DNA of 13,769 bases, from assembly GCF_030651745.1 (NCBI RefSeq), contig NZ_JAUSCC010000101.1, positions 1 through 13,769 on the forward strand. The letters run 5' to 3'. The notes under the pieces were generated by a model. It ran no database searches, was not told the DNA's origin, and was given only the letters and a program-made list of their open reading frames with translations. Positions 6,135-12,515 of the stretch are shown here, one piece after another. The first letter of the stretch is position 1, and every line of letters begins with the position of its first letter. The translations under genes were made by a program, and so were the position numbers. Source of the DNA: Methylophaga sp. GTDB taxonomy: Bacteria > Pseudomonadota > Gammaproteobacteria > Nitrosococcales > Methylophagaceae.

Positions 6135-7298
6135 ATGAAACATACCGCCAAGTTACCCGCACCAGACCCCATAGCGCAACAACATAGCGATAAGCTGTTG
6201 CAACTAATTTTTCAGACCATCGAAGATCACCATGGCTGGCTGAGCTTTGCAGAATTTATGCAAATGGCTTTATACCTGCCGGGACTTGGTTATTACAGTA
6301 ATGGCTTAAGCAAAATTGGCGAAGCAGGGGATTTTATAACAGCCCCGGAAATCAGTCCGTTGTTTTCAAAGGCATTGGGCAATCATATCGCCGATGTGCT
6401 TAAACAAATCCCTGAAGCTGATTGCCTGGAATTTGGTGCTGGGAGTGGCCAGATGGCCGTCGACTTATTGTTATATCTGGCGGAAATTGACTGTTTACCA
6501 AAGCATTATTACATTATTGAAGCAAGTGCACACTTACGTGAAATGCAGCAGCAAAAAACAGATGAAAAATTAGGCACCCTGAAAAATATCGTCATCTGGC
6601 TGGATCAACTACCTGCAGAATTTGACGGTGTCATTATCGCTAATGAAGTCTGCGACGCTATGCCGGTGCATCGGATACTGTTTGAAAAAGATCAACTTTT
6701 AGAAATAGGGGTGGGTTTGCATCAGGGAAATCTTGAGTGGCAGACTCAACCTATAACGAATCCCGAATTAAAAGCTCGCTGTGAACAAATTCAGCCACAG
6801 CTTGAGCTGTTTCCATATCAGACTGAAATCGCCTTACAGGCACCTGCCTGGCTGAGTACTATCGCCAATCTGCTGAACCAGGGCGCAATTTATTTAATTG
6901 ATTATGGTTATGAAGTCAAAGACTATTTTCATCCGGTTCGCAATCAGGGAATGTTGCGCTGCCATTATCGCCATCACCCACACAATGACCCGCTGATTTT
7001 AATCGGTTTACAGGATATTACGGCTCATGTGGAGTTCACCGCTTTGGCTGAAGCAGCTTATATGGAAGGCCTGCAAGTGGATGGATACCAGAAGCAAAGT
7101 GATTTTCTGTTGGCGGGCGATATTCTCACTCTCAGTCAGTTGGACTCGACTGACTCTTTTGAGCAGATGCAGCAAGCTGCAGCATTAAAACGTTTATTGT
7201 TACCAGAGCAAATGGGAGAACTATTCAAAGTCTTAAGTCTTTCCAAAGGTGTTACTTTGCCGCGATCAAAAGCTGGAGATTTACGTCACCGCCTTTAG
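6135..7298 (+). CDS. MidA/NDUFAF7-family SAM-dependent methyltransferase
   Basis: A 387-residue protein of the DUF185 family (Pfam PF02636). The eukaryotic member NDUFAF7/MidA methylates an arginine of complex I subunit NDUFS2; the bacterial role is not settled. Family features in order: YLPGLGYYSNG (47-57), GDFITAPEIS (65-74), the SAM-binding glycine loop LEFGAGSG (98-105), NEVCDAMPVHR, LIDYGYE and a GLQDITAHVEF segment. The ATG at 6135 directly follows an in-frame TAA, so no earlier start is possible, and no Shine-Dalgarno is visible. Only 16 bp separate it from divergent folM, so each gene's promoter must lie in the other's coding sequence, or one of the two lacks a nearby promoter. It ends just before the terminator hairpin at 7306. 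Enzyme class is clear; the substrate is unknown. Confidence 0.88.
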   Translation: MKHTAKLPAPDPIAQQHSDKLLQLIFQTIEDHHGWLSFAEFMQMALYLPGLGYYSNGLSKIGEAGDFITAPEISPLFSKALGNHIADVLKQIPEADCLEFGAGSGQMAVDLLLYLAEIDCLPKHYYIIEASAHLREMQQQKTDEKLGTLKNIVIWLDQLPAEFDGVIIANEVCDAMPVHRILFEKDQLLEIGVGLHQGNLEWQTQPITNPELKARCEQIQPQLELFPYQTEIALQAPAWLSTIANLLNQGAIYLIDYGYEVKDYFHPVRNQGMLRCHYRHHPHNDPLILIGLQDITAHVEFTALAEAAYMEGLQVDGYQKQSDFLLAGDILTLSQLDSTDSFEQMQQAAALKRLLLPEQMGELFKVLSLSKGVTLPRSKAGDLRHRL

Positions 7299-7305
7299 TC
7301 ATAAA

Positions 7306-7327
7306 AAAAGGCGCCGAAGCGCCTTTT
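7306..7327 (-). terminator. Strong intrinsic terminator, usable in both directions
   Basis: GGCGC pairs with GCGCC around a 4-base loop, extended by A-T pairs to a 9-bp stem (7306-7314 with 7319-7327). On the minus strand the loop is TTCG, the very stable UUCG tetraloop, and seven T residues follow (7309-7303): a textbook terminator for the lipoprotein operon. On the plus strand the stem is followed by TTTTCT, so it can also end the methyltransferase transcript. Confidence 0.93.
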
Positions 7328-7345
7328 CTATAAACAAAACAACTT

Positions 7346-8215
7346 TTATTGCTTGTCTTGCATTTGCTGTTTGAGCTGCTCAAGCTGCTCAGACATTTCA
7401 AACAGGATTTCTTTGATGTTTGCGACATCGTCAGTCAGGTTGTCTGTTTGACGTTTAGTTCTGGCAATTTCTTCGCGCATTTCAGGTGTTAATGCTCCGG
7501 TATCCTGACCTTTACGTTCAGCAGCTGTCGCCAATACTGTTGGAATATCAATAACCAACCAGTCAGAACGCTCTGATCCATCTGCTTCGTAGTAGGATTG
7601 GCCGTTATCCAATGCAACACGAGTAGCCGGTCTGGAATCACTTCTACGACTTCCCGGCAATAATGGATTCACCCGACGATCAATATCTTGTCCGGTAATT
7701 TGGTCTTTATCACGGTATTCCTGATGAACCAGACCAAAGATGATGTTCATTCGGCCGTTGCTATCAATAAAAACCCGACCACTATTGGTTTTACGCTCTG
7801 CAGCAATGGCTCCGGCATGAACACCTAATGTGACAAAGGTAATATCTTCATTAGGCTGTGCACGACTCAGGCCTTGAGCCAAGGTTGAGCTCAGGATCTG
7901 CAATTCGCCAGGAGAGAACAAAGGTACCTGTTGTGTTCTCAATAATACGCGTTGATTCACATACATCGAGGACAGCACTTCACGCATTTCATCAGAACTT
8001 ATTGGTAATGGATGCTGGTTCGTACCAGGTTGATCCCGCTCGACCAATCGCACGTATTGCAGATTTGACTCCCACAGTTTCGGACCACTTTGTGACATGA
8101 CGATTTCATTATCATTGGATGATTTTTTACTGAATGGGTTGCCACAGGCAGACAAGCCGACAGTCATTGCCATACTGAGTGCAATGATGCTGCTGTATTT
8201 CACAATGCCTTGCAT
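7346..8215 (-). CDS. Uncharacterised outer-membrane-type lipoprotein with C-terminal coiled coil
   Basis: I do not recognise this 289-residue protein. The N-terminus is a lipoprotein signal peptide (MQGIVKYSS then a hydrophobic core) ending in the lipobox LSAC, with lipidated C24; the next residue is Gly rather than Asp, which by the Lol rule suggests the outer membrane. The middle (about 45-240) is soluble and mixed, with WESNLQYVRL, a Met/Ser-rich helix around 75-90, and two likely strands (FVTLGVHA and RMNIIFGLVH). The C-terminus from 260 is a textbook heptad coiled coil: L260, V264, I267, L271, M274, L278, L281, M285. A good GAGGA ribosome binding site lies 7 bases before the ATG. It is the last gene after gpsA (30-bp gap), where enterics have cysE, and ends at a strong terminator. 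Function unknown. Confidence 0.88.
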   Translation of the reverse strand: MQGIVKYSSIIALSMAMTVGLSACGNPFSKKSSNDNEIVMSQSGPKLWESNLQYVRLVERDQPGTNQHPLPISSDEMREVLSSMYVNQRVLLRTQQVPLFSPGELQILSSTLAQGLSRAQPNEDITFVTLGVHAGAIAAERKTNSGRVFIDSNGRMNIIFGLVHQEYRDKDQITGQDIDRRVNPLLPGSRRSDSRPATRVALDNGQSYYEADGSERSDWLVIDIPTVLATAAERKGQDTGALTPEMREEIARTKRQTDNLTDDVANIKEILFEMSEQLEQLKQQMQDKQ

Positions 8216-8245
8216 ATAAATTTCCTCAATTAATTCGTATCACGT

Positions 8246-9268
8246 TTATCCGACTACCGGAGACTCTGCTTTTTGTTCTCGACATAATAATGCCTGAACT
8301 GATTTGCGCGGATCGTACCCTTCAAACAGGATTTTGCATACCTGCTCGACAATTGGCATCTCAATACCTGCCTGCTGAGCACGTAATAAAACTTCTCGTG
8401 CAGCATGCATTCCTTCGACCGTTTTTCCAACTTTTTGCACGGCTTCATCAACGCTGAGTCCTGAACCAATAGCCAAACCCAGCTGGCGATTACGACTTTG
8501 ATTATCCGTACACGTCAAAATCAAATCGCCCATTCCGGATAAGCCAAACATGGTTTCCGGTTCAGCTCCTAACACACTGGCTAAGCGCATGATTTCGGCC
8601 ATGCCGCGCGTAAGTAATGCGGCACGCGCATTAGCACCATAGCCCAAGCCATCACAGATCCCTGCGGCGATGGCCAGTACATTTTTTACCGTACCGCCAA
8701 TCTGCACTCCCAAAACATCTTTGGTGGTATAAGCCCTGAGAGCCGGACCATGCAGCGCATTTGCCAACGCCTTGGCAAACTCATCGTCCTGGGAAGCCAC
8801 CGTCAGTGCAGTAGGCAATCCTGCAGCAACTTCTGCAGCAAAAGACGGCCCAGAAACCACTGCCAAGGAATGTCCTGCGCCAAGAATCTCCACCGCTGTG
8901 TCATGCAAAAAACGCCCGGTTTGTGGCGTTAAACCTTTTGTTGCCCAGCTAACCGGGACATTTTGCGGCAGAAAAGGTTTAATTTTGCTCAAGGTTTCAC
9001 TGAACGCTGCACTTGGAACCGAAACCATCATATGCTGGCAATGGCTCAGTGCCTCAGCCAAATCCATTTGAATTTTTAATGTATCCGGCAGAACAATTTC
9101 CGGCAAATAACGACTGTTCATTCGTTCTGCCGCTATCCGCGAAAGTTGTTCTTTATCACGCCCCCATAACCAGACTTCATGCCCGTTTCTAGCCATGGCA
9201 ATTGCCAGCGCCGTTCCCCAGGCACCGGCACCAATGACCAACGTTGGCATCAAAGTCGAAGCGTTCAT
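8246..9268 (-). CDS. gpsA: sn-Glycerol-3-phosphate dehydrogenase [NAD(P)+] GpsA
   Basis: GpsA reduces dihydroxyacetone phosphate to sn-glycerol-3-phosphate, the backbone for PlsY and all phospholipids. From the ATG at 9268 the protein is 340 residues (E. coli 339). It shows the Rossmann motif GAGAWG (13-18), TKG with K111, SGPSFAAEVAAGLPTA (139-154), the catalytic lysine K195 in GGTVKN, and LSGMGDLILTCT followed by SRNRQLG. The frame stays open upstream to 9403, inside secB, but those 45 residues are not family sequence. A second ATG at 9250 is possible but leaves only five residues before the Rossmann strand. Only a weak AAAG precedes the start. It is 16 bp downstream of secB, so the two are cotranscribed as in enterics. 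Confidence 0.97.
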   Translation of the reverse strand: MNASTLMPTLVIGAGAWGTALAIAMARNGHEVWLWGRDKEQLSRIAAERMNSRYLPEIVLPDTLKIQMDLAEALSHCQHMMVSVPSAAFSETLSKIKPFLPQNVPVSWATKGLTPQTGRFLHDTAVEILGAGHSLAVVSGPSFAAEVAAGLPTALTVASQDDEFAKALANALHGPALRAYTTKDVLGVQIGGTVKNVLAIAAGICDGLGYGANARAALLTRGMAEIMRLASVLGAEPETMFGLSGMGDLILTCTDNQSRNRQLGLAIGSGLSVDEAVQKVGKTVEGMHAAREVLLRAQQAGIEMPIVEQVCKILFEGYDPRKSVQALLCREQKAESPVVG

Positions 9269-9284
9269 TACTTTAAATTCAAAC

Positions 9285-9767
9285 TTAATGGGTGGCTTGT
9301 GCTGCTTCCATTTGCTGACGAGCTTGATCAATTTGATGTCTGTAAACCGCGTCAAAATTAACCGGCGCCAACACCAACTGCGGGAAACCGCCTTTGATAA
9401 CAACGTCTGAAATCACTTCACGGGCAAACGGGAAAATCGTATTAGGACAGTAGCTGCCAATTAAAGGACCCATTTCTTCTTTGCTGTAACCGGTCAAGGT
9501 GAAAATTCCAGCTTGTTTCACTTCTGCCAGAAATGCCACCTGATCGTTAACTTTAGCGGTAACAGTGACTATCAGTATGATTTCATGGGTGTCTTCATCA
9601 AGACGGGTGTATTCATTACCTAACTGCAGATCCAGTTTTGGTTTCCATTCTTCACGGAAAATTGCTGGAGAATTCGGTGTTTCAAACGAAATATCTTTGG
9701 TATAGATTTTTTGAATGATGAACTTAGGTTGCTGTTCTTCTGTTGCTGCTGCATTTTCTTCAGCCAT
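9285..9767 (-). CDS. secB: Protein-export chaperone SecB
   Basis: A homotetrameric cytosolic chaperone that keeps exported precursors unfolded and passes them to SecA. The 160 residues compare with 155 in E. coli. Characteristic blocks: IQKIYTKDISFETPN (18-32), IFREEWKP, a strand pair around EIILIVTVTAKV, the hydrophobic groove region QAGIFTLTG, and YCPNTIFPFAREVISD with GGFPQLVLAPVNF near the C-terminus. The final acidic/amphipathic tail for SecA zinc-domain contact is short. A clear GAGAGGG ribosome binding site precedes the ATG at 9767. The first dozen residues are Ala/Glu-rich and unstructured, as usual. Placed between grxC (21 bp) and gpsA (16 bp), identical to the enteric order. Confidence 0.98.
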   Translation of the reverse strand: MAEENAAATEEQQPKFIIQKIYTKDISFETPNSPAIFREEWKPKLDLQLGNEYTRLDEDTHEIILIVTVTAKVNDQVAFLAEVKQAGIFTLTGYSKEEMGPLIGSYCPNTIFPFAREVISDVVIKGGFPQLVLAPVNFDAVYRHQIDQARQQMEAAQATH

Positions 9768-9788
9768 GATTTTCCCTCTCGTTAAAGT

Positions 9789-10046
9789 TTAATTATTTGT
9801 CAATAAAGCATCGAGCTGGCCCGTCCGGTCAATATCGACCAAATCGGTATAACCACCTACCGCTTTACCATTAATGAATATTTGTGGAACCGTACGGCGC
9901 TGACTTTTTTGCATCATTTCTTCACGTTTTTCAGGATGTTGATCCACCCGGATTTCATCGTAAACAACACCTTTACGATCCAACAGTTGCTTGGCCATAA
10001 CGCAATACGGGCAATGACCGGAAGAGTAAATGATGACTTTGTTCAT
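9789..10046 (-). CDS. grxC: Glutaredoxin 3 (GrxC)
   Basis: A small cytosolic dithiol glutaredoxin that reduces protein and glutathione mixed disulfides with glutathione. The 85 residues match the family (E. coli 83). The active site CPYC is at 12-15, the cis-proline is P54 in RRTVPQIFING, and the GG pair of the glutathione-binding site is in VGGYTDL. The residue before this GG is V, with K-A in front, where many glutaredoxins have H-V or H-I. It lies 18 bp after the rhodanese gene and 21 bp before secB, the conserved yibN-grxC-secB-gpsA order. Together with the rhodanese and the Cys-containing ArsR regulator it gives this operon a thiol/sulfur character. Confidence 0.97.
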   Translation of the reverse strand: MNKVIIYSSGHCPYCVMAKQLLDRKGVVYDEIRVDQHPEKREEMMQKSQRRTVPQIFINGKAVGGYTDLVDIDRTGQLDALLTNN

Positions 10047-10064
10047 ATCAGCACGTTCCAGGTT

Positions 10065-10484
10065 TTAACTGAAAAGCGGTAATTTGGCATCTCGCCAAGC
10101 GTGTAAGCCGCCAGACAGTACATGAATATTGGTATAGCCACGCGTCTTAAACTGCTTGGCTGCAGATTTAGCGCGTTGACCACTATCGCAAACCAGAACT
10201 AATGGCTGCTCTTTCTTTTTTAACGGCTTCAGATTCGCATCGATATCCGCCAGCGGCACATTCACTGAATCAACAATATGTGAACTCTCAAACGCCGCTT
10301 TATCGCGGACATCCACAAAACAGCCTTTTTGCTGATTCACCAGATTGACCGCTGTTGTTACATCGATAGTATTAAAACCACTGAGTTTGCGGGTTAATGA
10401 GTCGGAAAACACCAACCATAGCAACACAACAAACAAGCTGGACAGTATCCAATGGTTAACAATAAATTCGCCCAGATTTTCCAT
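10065..10484 (-). CDS. yibN: Membrane-anchored rhodanese-like sulfurtransferase (YibN-type)
   Basis: One N-terminal transmembrane helix (about 12-27, rich in L, V and W) is followed by a single rhodanese domain facing the cytoplasm. The domain shows VDVRD (57-61), SHIVDSVNVPL (68-78) and the active-site loop C99-D-S-G-Q-R-A, with C99 the predicted persulfide-carrying residue, then LSGGLHAW near the end. The 139 residues match E. coli YibN (143). Rhodaneses move sulfane sulfur from thiosulfate or persulfides to acceptors; the exact partner of YibN is not established. An AGGG ribosome binding site lies 8 bases before the ATG. It is 35 bp downstream of the ArsR-family gene and 18 bp upstream of grxC. 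A regulator of the persulfide-sensing type next to a rhodanese suggests the substrate is sulfane sulfur. Confidence 0.93.
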   Translation of the reverse strand: MENLGEFIVNHWILSSLFVVLLWLVFSDSLTRKLSGFNTIDVTTAVNLVNQQKGCFVDVRDKAAFESSHIVDSVNVPLADIDANLKPLKKKEQPLVLVCDSGQRAKSAAKQFKTRGYTNIHVLSGGLHAWRDAKLPLFS

Positions 10485-10497
10485 GAAACAACCCTAA

Positions 10498-10511
10498 AAT
10501 TATGAATAATT
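10498..10511. promoter_or_regulatory. AT-rich palindrome between arsR-type gene and yibN
   Basis: AATTAT, GA, ATAATT forms a perfect 6-2-6 inverted repeat centred in the 35-bp gap. It resembles in shape, but not closely in sequence, the 6-2-6 repeat upstream of the regulator at 10859-10872. A second operator for the regulator is conceivable; in AT-rich intergenic DNA chance is also plausible. Confidence 0.25.
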
Positions 10512-10519
10512 GATGTATC

Positions 10520-10810
10520 TTATTTCGCGCAGAACAGTTCACACATCATACTGATCAGCCGTAGCAGACGATCATCTTTAACACGGTAAAAGATCTTATT
10601 GGCTTCTCGTCTTGCCGCTAAAATGTTTTTCTCTTTTAATTTGGCAAGGTGCTGAGATACATTACTCTGTGTCGTACCGACCTGATCAACAATATCCTGC
10701 ACCGACAATTCTTTATCACCCAGCGTACAAAGAATTTTCAAGCGCAAAGGATTTGACATTGCTTTCAGCGCAAATGCAGCGCGCTCAATATCGTCATTAA
10801 TGGCTTGCAT
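10520..10810 (-). CDS. ArsR/SmtB-family repressor, BigR/SqrR-like candidate persulfide sensor
   Basis: A winged-helix repressor of 96 residues from the ATG at 10810, which has GGGA nine bases upstream; the frame is open to a TTG at 10846 but that adds 12 residues of non-family sequence. ALKAMSNPLRLKILCTL (14-30) is the family's first helices, TTQSNVSQHLAKLKEKNI (46-63) the DNA-recognition helix, and ARREANKIFYRV (66-77) the wing. The alpha-3 CVC metal site of ArsR/SmtB is absent (LSVQDI instead). It has C28 in helix 2 and C90 and C94 at the C-terminus. C28 and C94 are 66 apart, the same as the redox cysteines of SqrR (C41/C107) and BigR (C42/C108), which sense persulfides by forming a polysulfide bridge. 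It sits upstream of a rhodanese gene and divergent from gpmI. Family is certain; the inducer is inferred. Confidence 0.85.
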   Translation of the reverse strand: MQAINDDIERAAFALKAMSNPLRLKILCTLGDKELSVQDIVDQVGTTQSNVSQHLAKLKEKNILAARREANKIFYRVKDDRLLRLISMMCELFCAK

Positions 10811-10858
10811 CTTCGTGTTTCCCGTCGGTGAAATGATGTTCGTCAATGCGATGGCAAC

Positions 10859-10872
10859 TGTAATTGATTACA
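10859..10872. promoter_or_regulatory. Candidate ArsR operator in the divergent arsR-gpmI region
   Basis: TGTAAT, TG, ATTACA is a perfect 6-2-6 inverted repeat. It lies at the -35 region of the gpmI promoter and between the regulator's coding start (10810) and the most plausible minus-strand -10 (TATTAT, complement of 10882-10887). A repressor bound here could block both genes. The repeat is seen directly; the binding protein is inferred. Confidence 0.4.
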
Positions 10873-10880
10873 AAAGCCCA

Positions 10881-10886
10881 TATAAT
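10881..10886 (+). promoter_or_regulatory. gpmI promoter -10
   Basis: A consensus TATAAT lies 86 bases upstream of the gpmI ATG, with transcription predicted from about 10893. At 17-bp spacing the -35 position reads CTGTAA (10858-10863), a 3/6 match that falls inside the palindrome at 10859-10872. A weak -35 covered by an operator-like repeat suggests a regulated promoter. Confidence 0.5.
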
Positions 10887-10908
10887 ACACAGCATTGTTG
10901 TTGATTTG

Positions 10909-10936
10909 CAGTGCTCACTGTTTTTGGCAACCAAAA
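10909..10936 (+). promoter_or_regulatory. Two short inverted repeats in the gpmI 5' leader
   Basis: CAGTGCTCACTG (10909-10920) is a 5-2-5 inverted repeat and is followed at once by five T residues. These begin a second repeat, TTTTGG and CCAAAA around CAA (10922-10936). Both lie in the roughly 80-base untranslated leader predicted for gpmI. Individually they are short; a structured leader or a weak attenuator-like element is possible. Confidence 0.25.
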
Positions 10937-10971
10937 GATGACGTCGCAACCTGTGATTAAAGGATAAATCC

Positions 10972-12504
10972 ATGAACCACATGCATCGCCCACTTGCGCT
11001 AATCATTATGGATGGTTGGGGTTATAGTGAGGAAGCTCAACATAATGCCATTATGGCCGCCCACACTCCCGTCTGGGATCATTTGTGGAATGATTATGCG
11101 CATACCCTGATTAATGCCTCTGGTGCTGGTGTCGGTTTGCCTGGCGATCAAATGGGAAACTCCGAAGTCGGGCATCTTAATATCGGAGCCGGTCGCGTGG
11201 TGTATCAGGAATTCACCCGTATCAGCCGCGCCATCCGTACCGGTTCATTTTTTAGCAATCAAACCCTGACTGATGTTGTGGACGATGTTGTCAGCAATGA
11301 TAAAGCGTTGCACATTTTAGGTTTGCTATCTGATGGCGGAGTGCACAGTCACGAAAGTCATATTCACGCCATGGTTAAGCTCGCAGCAGATCGTGGCGCA
11401 AAAAAAATCTATTTACATGCGTTTTTGGATGGCCGTGATACGTCACCTAAGTCGGCACTGCAGTTTGTTGAAAATATGCAAGCCAGCTTTAACGAAACCG
11501 GCGAAGGACGCTTTGCCAGTGTGATCGGCCGATATTATGCGATGGATCGTGATAAGCGCTGGGATAGAGTTCAACAGGCTTATGACTTAATTGCCAATGC
11601 CAACGCGCTTTATCAGGCAGACAATGCTTTGCAAGCCATCAATGATGCATACGCTCGCGGTGAAACAGACGAATTTGTCAAAGCCACGCTTATTGGCGAA
11701 GCGGCGCCGATTGAAGATGGCGATAGTCTGGTATTTATGAACTTTCGTGCTGACCGGGCGCGTGAACTGACGCAGACTTTTATTGATCCGGACTTTAACG
11801 ATTTTCCTAAATCACGAACAGCGAAACTCTCACAGTTCGTCACGTTAACCGAGTATAAAAAAGATTTTGTTGTTCCGGTGGCATTCCCACCTGAAAAGCT
11901 CAACAACCTGCTTGGGGAGTGTATTTCTGCCGTTGGCTTAAAACAGTTACGCATTGCCGAAACTGAAAAGTATGCGCACGTAACTTTCTTTTTCAATGGT
12001 GGCAGAGATGCACCATATGAAGGTGAAGACAGGATTTTGGTGCCATCACCTAAAGTTGATACTTATGACTTACAACCAGAAATGAACGCGCCGGAAGTGG
12101 CCGAAAAACTAGTCAAAGCCATTCATAGCAACCAATATGATGTGATTATCTGTAATTTTGCCAATGCTGATATGGTGGGTCATACCGGAAACTTTGAAGC
12201 GACTGTCAAAGCCATTGAAACGCTGGATAATTGCTTGGGCAAAATATGGTCGGCATTAAAAGAAAGCGGAGGGGAAATGCTGGTTACAGCAGATCACGGT
12301 AATGCTGAAAAAATGCTTGATAATGAAAAAGGACAAGCTCATACCGCACACACCAGTAATCTGGTGCCATTGATTTATGCTGGTCGCCCTGCAGTATGTG
12401 CGGAGCAAGGTGGTTTATCCGATATCGCCCCCACCATGCTAAACCTGCTAGGCCTGCCGATTCCAGCTGAAATGAATAACCATATTCTGGTAAAACTACT
12501 CTGA
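10972..12504 (+). CDS. gpmI: 2,3-Bisphosphoglycerate-independent phosphoglycerate mutase
   Basis: A cytosolic, manganese-dependent enzyme that interconverts 3- and 2-phosphoglycerate in glycolysis and gluconeogenesis through a phosphoserine intermediate. The 510 residues compare with 514 in E. coli. The alkaline-phosphatase-like core has D14 in IIMDGWG and the catalytic S64 in MGNSEVGH. The inserted transferase domain follows with [11 protein letters not shown], the substrate loop HAFLDGRDT and [15 protein letters not shown]. The second metal-binding half has [12 protein letters not shown] and [11 protein letters not shown], ending with the [10 protein letters not shown] block. AAGGAT seven bases before the ATG at 10972 is a good ribosome binding site. 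envC follows after 11 bp, as in enterics, so they are likely cotranscribed. The upstream gap with the ArsR-type gene holds the promoter. Confidence 0.98.
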   Translation: MNHMHRPLALIIMDGWGYSEEAQHNAIMAAHTPVWDHLWNDYAHTLINASGAGVGLPGDQMGNSEVGHLNIGAGRVVYQEFTRISRAIRTGSFFSNQTLTDVVDDVVSNDKALHILGLLSDGGVHSHESHIHAMVKLAADRGAKKIYLHAFLDGRDTSPKSALQFVENMQASFNETGEGRFASVIGRYYAMDRDKRWDRVQQAYDLIANANALYQADNALQAINDAYARGETDEFVKATLIGEAAPIEDGDSLVFMNFRADRARELTQTFIDPDFNDFPKSRTAKLSQFVTLTEYKKDFVVPVAFPPEKLNNLLGECISAVGLKQLRIAETEKYAHVTFFFNGGRDAPYEGEDRILVPSPKVDTYDLQPEMNAPEVAEKLVKAIHSNQYDVIICNFANADMVGHTGNFEATVKAIETLDNCLGKIWSALKESGGEMLVTADHGNAEKMLDNEKGQAHTAHTSNLVPLIYAGRPAVCAEQGGLSDIAPTMLNLLGLPIPAEMNNHILVKLL

Positions 12505-12515
12505 ACACGCAAGCT

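Noticed and set aside
8772..9071. Plus-strand open frame antisense to gpsA
   Set aside because: It mirrors conserved gpsA codons and shows no domain or translation signal.
9269..9403. Upstream extension of gpsA into secB
   Set aside because: The 45 extra residues overlap secB on the same strand in another frame and have no Rossmann-family similarity; ATG 9268 gives the normal 340 residues.
10811..10846. TTG start extending the ArsR-type protein by 12 residues
   Set aside because: The ATG at 10810 has a GGGA at proper distance and gives a typical ArsR length; the extension shows no family sequence.
11613..11996. Minus-strand open frame antisense to gpmI
   Set aside because: A shadow of the conserved gpmI coding sequence, with no recognisable product; the one at 12284-12727 across the gpmI-envC junction is likewise rejected.
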